From NCBI GenBank assembly GCA_002792275.1, contig PFOA01000059.1, forward strand, positions 1 to 17,320: a stretch of DNA of 17,320 nucleotides, in the 5' to 3' direction. Shown here in pieces: positions 1 to 4,647 of this stretch (positions within the stretch are counted from its first letter, which is position 1; every line of letters starts with the position of its first letter). The translations under genes were made by a program, and so were the position numbers. The stretch is from Candidatus Saccharibacteria bacterium CG_4_10_14_0_2_um_filter_52_9 (GTDB lineage: Bacteria; Patescibacteriota; Saccharimonadia; Saccharimonadales; UBA4665). The notes beneath the pieces were generated by a model that saw only the letters and a program-made list of their open reading frames with translations, was not told the DNA's origin and did not search any database.

Positions 1-257
1 ACGATACCGCCTTTGGCTTCGGCCAGGGGTAAGGGTGAAACGAGCGGGGTAAGAGCCCGCAGTTCCCAACGGTGACGTTGGGAAGAGGTAAACCCTGCCT
101 GCCGCAAGGAGATGGATACTTTAAGGCCTAAAGCCTAAAGCGTCCCGCTAAGGACCCATCACAAAAACCGCTCGAGTCTGCGAGCAATCGTAGACCTAGA
201 TAGATGACCAGTCAGGGCCTCGGCCCGTGACAAAACCCGGCTTACAGATAGTCTGAC
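1..257 (+). ncRNA. rnpB: RNase P RNA, 3' part (bacterial type A)
   Basis: Catalytic RNA of RNase P, which trims the 5' leaders of tRNA precursors. Seen directly: the conserved GGGTGAAA...GGTAAGAGCCCGC block (about 33-60), the GAGGTAAACCC block (86-96), the AGATAGATGACCAG block (about 199-212) and the closing AACCCGGCTTAC (233-244), in the order and spacing of bacterial type A RNase P RNA. The 5' portion lies before the window. The 3' end is estimated, because no hairpin-plus-T-run terminator is evident; the RNA runs almost into the stop codon of rplT, which is convergent. Confidence 0.95.
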
Positions 258-262
258 CTTTA

Positions 263-607
263 TTATTTAGTGGCGGCTTTGACAACGGCCGTGAAGGCGG
301 CTGGTTCGTTGACAGCCAGTTCGGCCAGGATCTTGCGATCTAGGGTGATGTTGGCGGCTTTTAGGTCGGCAATCAGCTTGCTGTAGGTGGTGCCATTCAT
401 ACGGGCGCTGGCGTTGATGCGGGCGTTCCACAATTCGCGGAAAGTACGCTTGCGGTTCTTGCGGTCGCGGGTGGCAAACTGCAGGGACCTGGTAACGGCC
501 TGGCGGCCGCGCTTAATACTAACGCGGTTAGGGTGCGAAAAGCCCTTAGTGGCCTTGCGGATCTTTTTATGCTTGGCGTGACTGGTGACGCCTCTCTTAA
601 CCCTCAT
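263..607 (-). CDS. rplT: 50S ribosomal protein L20
   Basis: Large-subunit assembly protein that binds 23S rRNA; in many bacteria it also represses its own operon. The 114-residue protein begins MRVKRGVTSHAKHKKIRKAT and contains the family blocks FRELWNARINASAR and YSKLIADLKAANI, at the usual length. ATG start at 607, only 2 bases after the rpmI stop, so translation is probably coupled. It is the last gene of infC-rpmI-rplT and its stop codon lies a few bases from the convergent rnpB 3' end. No typical L20 repressor pseudoknot was identified in the short infC leader, so the mode of autoregulation is open. Confidence 0.97.
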   Translation of the reverse strand: MRVKRGVTSHAKHKKIRKATKGFSHPNRVSIKRGRQAVTRSLQFATRDRKNRKRTFRELWNARINASARMNGTTYSKLIADLKAANITLDRKILAELAVNEPAAFTAVVKAATK

Positions 608-609
608 CC

Positions 610-804
610 TTATACTCCTAAATTCTTCTTGATGTTCTTGGCCATTTTGCCGGTTCGGGTGCTGAGGCCACGCAGACTGCGCTTGCGGCTACCGCTCTTT
701 TTACCCAGAAAGTGGTTGAGGTTGGAACTGCCAACCCGGACTTTACCGTTCTTGCTTATCTTGACACGGTCTTTGGTGCCACTATGCGTCTTCAGTTTTG
801 GCAT
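610..804 (-). CDS. rpmI: 50S ribosomal protein L35
   Basis: Small basic large-subunit protein of 64 residues, starting MPKLKTHSGTKDRVKISKNGK. The frame is open 13 codons further upstream, but those residues do not belong to the family and the ATG at 804 gives the standard N-terminus. The start lies inside the end of infC (23-base overlap), and a GAAGAAGGAGAATCG stretch just upstream serves as ribosome binding site. Middle gene of the classical infC-rpmI-rplT operon. Confidence 0.96.
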   Translation of the reverse strand: MPKLKTHSGTKDRVKISKNGKVRVGSSNLNHFLGKKSGSRKRSLRGLSTRTGKMAKNIKKNLGV

Positions 805-1360
805 TCGATTCTCCTTCTTCTTGGGGCTTTGCCTGGTAGGCAACGGTGCTCTTGCCGCTGTTTCTGATAACGAAACTTAGTTGTTTGCCGGCCAGTTGCG
901 GCTGTTGGTCGACTACAATTGTATCACCGAAGTCTTCGATTACCTTTTGGGCAATCTTGAAACCGATTTCCTTATGAGCCTGCTCACGGCCTCTGTAAAA
1001 CAGGGTGACCTTAACCTTGTGACCGGTTTCCAGGAACTTGGCGACCTTGCCCATTTTTATCTGCAGGTCGTGGGCGCCGATCTTGAGTCCGAAGCGCATT
1101 TGCTTCATGTCAAGCGATTTGGTGGTTTTGCGGTTCTTTTGCAGCTGCTTGGTGCGCTGGTAATTGAACTTGCCCCAATCGACGATTTTGCAGACCGGCG
1201 GGTCGGCATCCGGTGATATCTCCACCAGGTCCAGGTCACGCTCCTGCGCAATAGCTAAAGCTTCTTGTTTGCTCAAGATGCCGAGCTGCTTACCTTCATC
1301 ATCGATGACTCGCAGCTTTGGTGCCCGAATTTGATCATTCAGGCGGGTGTATTTAGCTAT
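782..1360 (-). CDS. infC: Translation initiation factor IF-3, non-canonical AUA start
   Basis: IF-3 binds the 30S subunit and rejects non-AUG starts and mismatched initiator tRNA. From 1276 downward the frame encodes SKQEALAIAQERDLDLVEISPDADPPVCKI and the C-terminal domain with KVTLFYRGREQAH. The conserved IF-3 N-terminus (NDQIRAPKLRVIDDEGKQLG) is encoded upstream of every ATG/GTG/TTG in frame. Reading back, codons run to an in-frame TAG at 1366-1364, followed by GTC then ATA at 1360-1358. A GGGAG ribosome binding site (1373-1369) lies 8 bases before ATA. AUA at 1360 is therefore the best start (192 aa). Known: infC starts on AUU in E. coli, which lets IF-3 repress its own synthesis; a rare start here would do the same. 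A TTG start at 1276 would delete conserved sequence. Confidence 0.93.
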   Translation of the reverse strand: MAKYTRLNDQIRAPKLRVIDDEGKQLGILSKQEALAIAQERDLDLVEISPDADPPVCKIVDWGKFNYQRTKQLQKNRKTTKSLDMKQMRFGLKIGAHDLQIKMGKVAKFLETGHKVKVTLFYRGREQAHKEIGFKIAQKVIEDFGDTIVVDQQPQLAGKQLSFVIRNSGKSTVAYQAKPQEEGESNAKTEDA

Positions 1361-1409
1361 GACCTAGTCTCCCGCTTATCCATTAAGTATTAGTTTTAAT
1401 GTACCCTGC

Positions 1410-1438
1410 ATTTTAACAGATGACAGCTCAGAGGTCAA
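1410..1438 (-). promoter_or_regulatory. Promoter of infC-rpmI-rplT
   Basis: On the minus strand TTGACC (1438-1433) is followed after 17 bases by TAAAAT (1415-1410), close to the sigma-70 consensus. The predicted start near 1403 gives a leader of about 43 nt before the AUA codon. The -35 overlaps the stop codon of the upstream RHH gene. Confidence 0.75.
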
Positions 1439-1623
1439 AGTATTCCCAGGCTTTTCAGGACTTCGTCTTCTGTCGGTTCGTCAATGACCCGCTGGCTATT
1501 TAAGCGTAAGGCAATAGATTGGCGAATGAAGCCGCTACGGGTTTGGTAGTTGGCTTTGGCGGCTTTGTCGAGTTGCTGGAGCAATCTGGCCGACACTCTT
1601 AGATATACAATCTGGCTACGCAT
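1435..1623 (-). CDS. Ribbon-helix-helix (CopG/Arc-like) DNA-binding protein
   Basis: Small protein of 62 residues, MRSQIVYLRVSARLLQQLDKAAKANYQTRSGFIRQSIALRL..., matching the RHH fold: a short beta strand (IVYLRVS), helix 1 (ARLLQQLDKAAKA), a turn, and helix 2 beginning SGFIRQSI. RHH proteins act as dimers that place the strand pair in the major groove; many are autorepressors or antitoxins. ATG at 1623 is preferred over the in-frame TTG at 1629 because a GAGG ribosome binding site lies 9 bases before ATG but only 3 before TTG. No toxin-like partner is adjacent. The gene lies between comM and infC on the same strand. Its upstream region carries a GTAC-rich element repeated at 14341 (separate entry), so it is a good candidate for the protein that binds those sites; this is inference. 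Confidence 0.82.
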   Translation of the reverse strand: MRSQIVYLRVSARLLQQLDKAAKANYQTRSGFIRQSIALRLNSQRVIDEPTEDEVLKSLGIL

Positions 1624-1625
1624 GT

Positions 1626-1662
1626 ACAATGTACCTCGTTTGTACTTCCATTGTACTGCTAC
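1626..1662. repeat. GTAC operator-like element, copy A
   Basis: Immediately upstream of the RHH gene. GTAC half-sites start at 1631, 1642 and 1653 (11-bp steps), with one more at 1624. ACAATG (1626-1631) and CATTGT (1649-1654) form an inverted outer pair. The 37-bp segment matches 14341-14377 at 32 of 37 positions. It covers the ribosome binding site of the RHH gene, so a bound protein would block expression. Operator function is inferred. Confidence 0.7.
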
Positions 1663-1728
1663 AGCGAAAAGGTAGGGTGGTAAAAGGCGGCCTTGCTCGC
1701 CCGCGGCGTGGAAGGGAATATCCAGGTG

Positions 1729-3261
1729 TCATTTGCGGGGATCCTTTGAGGGGCGGTAGCGCAGGTTTATGGCTTCGGTGAGGTGTTCTTCCAGGATTAT
1801 GTCGGAATCGGCCAGGTCGGCGATGGTGCGGGCGACCTTGATGGTTCGCATATAGGCTCGGGCAGACAGTTTCAACACCCCGGCAGCGCCGTTAAGCCTG
1901 ATGGCTGCAGCCCGACCGAGCAGTGCCAGTTGCTTAATGTCGTCGTTAGTCATGTCGGTGTTAAGTTTACTGGGGTCGTTAAAGCGTTTGGCTTGGAGCA
2001 TGCGGGCATTAATGATGGACTGTCGGAGACGTTCGTCGGCAGAGGGATCGGGTTCTTGGGTAAGTAGTTTTTCGTGATCGATATTATGAACGCTGGTGTG
2101 GAGTTCTATGCGGTCGATTATCGGACCGGACAGGCGATTGGCATAGCGTGAGATATCACTATCCGTGCAGTCGCAGGCTTTGGAGGTGCCATGATAACCG
2201 CAAGGGCAGGGGTTGCCGGTGGCGATAAAGATGAAGTTGGCTGGGTAGTCCGCCCGGCCGCGGGCGCGGGAGATGCTAATCTGTCTGTCTTCCAGGGGTT
2301 GCCGCAGGGCTTCCAGGGTGTCGTGGCCGAACTCAGGCAACTCGTCGAAGAATAAAACACCGCGATGAGCCAGGCTCAGCTCGCCCGGTAACAGCCCGGC
2401 GCCACCACCGGTAATAGCGACGTAACTGGCGCTGTGATGGGGCGAGCGGAACGGTCGCTTGGTTATGATCTGCTCGTAGTCCTGGCTGGCCAGACTATGC
2501 AGGTGTGTTACCTCAAGCATCTCCTCACGGTTCAGGGGTGGAAGGATCGAGGGCAGAGCCTTGGCCAGCATGCTTTTACCGGTACCGGGCGGCCCGTTAA
2601 AGAAGACGTTGTGCCCACCGGCAGCCGCAATTTCCAGGGCGCGTTTGGCTTGCTCCTGGCCAACAACTTCGCTGAGTCGAGGCAGGTTAGCAGGCCCAGC
2701 CAGAGCTGGCTGATACCTGCCAGCCCCGGTCTTGATGATCTGGAGCGGTAAGGACTGATTCAGGTGGCCATAGAGTTGGCTCAGGTTGCCGATTGGTATC
2801 AACGTAATTTGGGGAATCAATTGAGCTTGTTTGAGGTTGTCGGTCGGTATGTAAAAAGTAGTAAGACCTTTGGAGCGGCCAACCAGGATCTTGCCAATGA
2901 TGCCGCGAACCGCCCGAACATCGCCGCCCAGGCCAAGCTCACCAATAAAGGCCCCTTTGGAATACAGGGGTGAGTTGACCTGGCCGTTACTCAGCAGGAT
3001 GGCCACGGCAATGGCCAGATCAAAACTGCTGTCGGCTTTGGGAACATCGGCCGGTGCCAGGTTAATGGTTACCCGTTTACGCGGTAGCATTATATGGCTA
3101 GTTGCGAAGGCACCCCTGATACGTTCGCGTGATTCGTCAACCGCTTTGCTGGCCGAGCCGACAATAATAATGTTCGGCAGGTTATTTGATAGGTGACATT
3201 CGATATCAACGATCGTTCCGCTGTTCCCGGACGAGATAATAGCTTGCACGTGAGAGCTCAT
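1729..3261 (-). CDS. comM: ComM/YifB family Mg-chelatase-like AAA+ ATPase
   Basis: Hexameric AAA+ helicase; characterised ComM promotes branch migration when single-stranded transforming DNA invades the chromosome during natural transformation. The 510-aa product is the usual length. Residues 1 to about 170 are the Lon-S5-like domain (VEIECHL-type start, then NIIIVGSASKAVDESRERIRGA). Walker A GPPGTGKSMLAK has its lysine near residue 229, Walker B is LFFDELPEF, followed by a cysteine-rich loop CPCGYHGTSKACDC and the SGPIIDRIE motif, then the C-terminal Mg-chelatase-like domain. The frame is open 19 codons upstream, but ATG at 3261 has a perfect AGGAGG 9 bases before it. It lies downstream of the minus-strand promoter and terminator-like hairpin at 3311-3513, so attenuation of comM is possible. 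In Saccharibacteria it probably serves DNA uptake. Confidence 0.93.
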   Translation of the reverse strand: MSSHVQAIISSGNSGTIVDIECHLSNNLPNIIIVGSASKAVDESRERIRGAFATSHIMLPRKRVTINLAPADVPKADSSFDLAIAVAILLSNGQVNSPLYSKGAFIGELGLGGDVRAVRGIIGKILVGRSKGLTTFYIPTDNLKQAQLIPQITLIPIGNLSQLYGHLNQSLPLQIIKTGAGRYQPALAGPANLPRLSEVVGQEQAKRALEIAAAGGHNVFFNGPPGTGKSMLAKALPSILPPLNREEMLEVTHLHSLASQDYEQIITKRPFRSPHHSASYVAITGGGAGLLPGELSLAHRGVLFFDELPEFGHDTLEALRQPLEDRQISISRARGRADYPANFIFIATGNPCPCGYHGTSKACDCTDSDISRYANRLSGPIIDRIELHTSVHNIDHEKLLTQEPDPSADERLRQSIINARMLQAKRFNDPSKLNTDMTNDDIKQLALLGRAAAIRLNGAAGVLKLSARAYMRTIKVARTIADLADSDIILEEHLTEAINLRYRPSKDPRK

Positions 3262-3307
3262 ATTGGTTAACCTCCTAATGGCGTCCTCACGCACCGGTTT
3301 AGACACA

Positions 3308-3478
3308 AAGTAAAACACCTTGTCCCAGGAAAGACAAGGTGTTTTAACAATTATTTAAGATTTTTGTTTAACTTTTGGTTGTTAAGGTTTTGGTTGTTTA
3401 GTCAGGGATAACGACTTGCGAGAAATCGTTATCCCCAGAGAGCTTTTTGTTTTTGAGCACTTAATTTGTTCAAGTGCT
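3308..3478 (-). ncRNA. Putative small RNA or comM leader RNA
   Basis: A predicted minus-strand transcript starts at about 3478, 7 bases after the -10. It opens directly with a hairpin (7-bp arms 3472-3478 and 3456-3462), then a 10-bp hairpin with GGGATAACGA at 3405-3414 facing 3426-3435. An A/C-rich unpaired linker (about 3347-3404) follows, with repeated AACCAAAA/AACAACC words, and finally a 14-bp hairpin at 3311-3346. There is no open frame of note. Hairpin, hairpin, open linker, terminator is the layout of a trans-acting small RNA. Alternatively it is the 5' leader of comM (start 3261) with a conditional terminator. No known family was recognised. Confidence 0.55.
3311..3346 (-). terminator. 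Symmetrical hairpin terminator or attenuator before comM
   Basis: TAAAACACCTTGTC (3311-3324) is perfectly complementary to GACAAGGTGTTTTA (3333-3346) around an 8-base loop. The arms supply a U-run in either direction. Read on the minus strand it would end the predicted 3478-start RNA and lies about 50 bases before the comM start codon. Confidence 0.65.
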
Positions 3479-3484
3479 ATACGT

Positions 3485-3513
3485 ATCTTATAGAATAGGG
3501 TTCAGGCCGTCAA
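3485..3513 (-). promoter_or_regulatory. Minus-strand promoter of the small RNA/comM leader
   Basis: Minus-strand TTGACG (3513-3508), 17-base spacer, TAAGAT (3490-3485). The predicted start at 3478 coincides with the first base of the first hairpin. Confidence 0.65.
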
Positions 3514-3573
3514 TAACAATTATGGTTAAATATTTCACAAACCTGTGCATAACTTTTGGCCAGCATAAGCGGA

Positions 3574-3602
3574 TTGACAAAAAGGGTCCGCCGTGCTAGG
3601 AT
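3574..3602 (+). promoter_or_regulatory. Plus-strand sigma-70 promoter of the structured RNA
   Basis: A perfect TTGACA (3574-3579), a 17-base spacer and TAGGAT (3597-3602). The predicted start near 3608 is the first base of the first stem of the RNA below. It is among the strongest promoter matches in the window and is divergent from the promoter at 3485-3513. Confidence 0.75.
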
Positions 3603-3607
3603 TAACG

Positions 3608-3784
3608 GGTAAGTCAAAAAACAAAAACGTCCTACAATTTAGCCACGAAGCCCTCGCGGGGGCGGACTTACAAAACCAAAACGGAGGAATCCGTATAGCG
3701 CTCTGTTACGGCCGCAAGGCTATCAGAGCGGTCAGTTTCGCCGTAGGGCGGCAAGCGCTCCAATAGTCTAATAATTATGAGCGG
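3608..3784 (+). ncRNA. Putative structured RNA (stand-alone or leader of the 3825 gene)
   Basis: The segment is dense in hairpins. GTAAGTC (3609-3615) pairs with GACTTAC (3665-3671) and encloses a CCC-TCGC-GGG hairpin (3651-3660). ACGGA-GGAA-TCCGT (3681-3694) has a GNRA loop. CGCTCTG (3699-3705) pairs with CAGAGCG (3724-3730) around GGCC-GCAA-GGCT, a second GNRA loop. CGCC-GTAG-GGCG (3739-3750) follows. AGCGCT occurs at 3697 and 3754. No long frame runs through it. GTCC (3630-3633) could instead pair with GGAC (3664-3667), competing with the first stem. The 3' end is uncertain: only a weak hairpin precedes the T-rich run at 3804-3813. It matches no RNA family I can name; it is not tmRNA, SRP RNA or RNase P. 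Confidence 0.6.
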
Positions 3785-3824
3785 ATTTGTCGCCCCGGCA
3801 CCATTTTTCTTTTGAGCTATTATC

Positions 3825-4199
3825 ATGATCGGTAAATTTATAAAAAATAAGCATGTACTTAGGCTTAGCGGTCTGCTGACTGTAGACGGCCTGCTGTTTG
3901 CCGGCAGTGATGCCGCCAGAGTACCTTCGTTTATAGTTATGGTCGGCTTTTTGCTGTTGGCGGTTACGCTGTACTACTTTATATACGCCGGACTCGGCAT
4001 AACAAAGGTGTATGGACTCAAAATCAGAGGTAGACGTCAACTGGCACTGTATTTGACGGTTATTACGGCCGGCTTGATCGCACTGCAATCCATTGGCCAG
4101 CTGAGCCAGCGCGATGTAACCGTCTTGCTACCGCTGGCAATTATTGCCTATCTCTATAGCGCCTATGCTAAAACTGCCCGGCGCAATTTCAGCGGCTAG
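3825..4199 (+). CDS. Small multi-pass membrane protein, unknown function
   Basis: A 124-residue protein with about four hydrophobic helices: LSGLLTVDGLLFAG (14-27), VPSFIVMVGFLLLAVTLYYFIYAGL (33-57), LALYLTVITAGLIALQSIG (73-91) and VTVLLPLAIIAYLYSAY (98-114). Basic residues cluster at the N-terminus (KFIKNKHVLR), between helices 2 and 3 (KIRGRRQ) and at the C-terminus (KTARR). I recognise no family. The ATG has no clear ribosome binding site. It sits 217 bases after the predicted 3608 transcript start, so the structured RNA could be its leader. The next gene follows after 17 bases but has its own promoter. Confidence 0.75.
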   Translation: MIGKFIKNKHVLRLSGLLTVDGLLFAGSDAARVPSFIVMVGFLLLAVTLYYFIYAGLGITKVYGLKIRGRRQLALYLTVITAGLIALQSIGQLSQRDVTVLLPLAIIAYLYSAYAKTARRNFSG

Positions 4200-4201
4200 C
4201 C

Positions 4202-4210
4202 TGTTATAAT
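4202..4210 (+). promoter_or_regulatory. Extended -10 promoter, leaderless-type start
   Basis: TGTTATAAT (4202-4210) is a TGn-TATAAT extended -10 with a perfect hexamer. It ends 6 bases before the ATG at 4217, so the predicted transcript begins at or next to the start codon, leaving no 5' leader. No good -35 is present, as expected for extended -10 promoters. Confidence 0.65.
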
Positions 4211-4216
4211 ATAGGC

Positions 4217-4642
4217 ATGAATCCATCTACACCGTCATCACCCGAAATGCCGGGCATGCAGTTACCGGCACCGATGGAACAACTGCCTGTACCCGGGCCA
4301 ACACCAGAGGTAGACCCATCAGTTGCCGAAACCGGCCAACCAGCCGCCCCTGAGCGGGTACCAGCCGCCCCGGTCGCGCCGCCGCTGGCCGTGCCTGTAC
4401 CACTGCCCACACTACCCATACAGCCGGTGCAGTCTCCGCAAGCCGATGTTACTGCAACAACACAATCGGCCTCCTTGATTGCTGACGACGGCGATTTAAT
4501 CGAAAAAGAGTGGGTTAACAAAGCCAAGCAAATCGTGGAGCGCACCAGAGATGACCCTTACAAGCAAAGCGAAGAGTTAACAGGGGTAAAAGCCGATTAT
4601 ATGAAAAAGCGCTACAACAAGACGATTAAACTTAATAAGTAG
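4217..4642 (+). CDS. Proline-rich protein with conserved charged C-terminal segment
   Basis: A 141-residue protein. Residues 1 to about 85 are low-complexity Pro/Ala/Val-rich and presumably disordered. Residues about 95-141 (DLIEKEWVNKAKQIVERTRDD, then a YKQSEELTGVKADYMKKRYNK segment) are helical and highly charged. From memory, this C-terminal segment recurs in Patescibacteria next to type IV secretion-like ATPases; a search would be needed to confirm. No signal peptide or membrane helix is seen, so the protein is probably cytoplasmic. The gene ends 5 bases before the ATPase gene, which suggests one transcript and perhaps a common complex. The start is supported by the extended -10 placed for a leaderless mRNA. 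Confidence 0.8.
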   Translation: MNPSTPSSPEMPGMQLPAPMEQLPVPGPTPEVDPSVAETGQPAAPERVPAAPVAPPLAVPVPLPTLPIQPVQSPQADVTATTQSASLIADDGDLIEKEWVNKAKQIVERTRDDPYKQSEELTGVKADYMKKRYNKTIKLNK

Positions 4643-4647
4643 ACTAA

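Noticed and set aside
1680..1710. Terminator between comM and the RHH gene.
   Set aside because: On the minus strand only a 4-bp GGCG/CGCC stem precedes TTTT, too weak to call.
3405..3552. Possible replication origin: a TTATNCACA match at 3544-3552, TTATCCCC-like words and AT-rich flanks.
   Set aside because: Only one good DnaA box, no cluster, no dnaA or dnaN nearby. Promoters and RNA hairpins explain the region better.
3608..3784. tmRNA, SRP RNA or 6S RNA as identity of the structured RNA.
   Set aside because: No tRNA-like CCA end or tag frame, no SRP GGAAGGAAGCAG-type loop, and no long rod with a central bubble.
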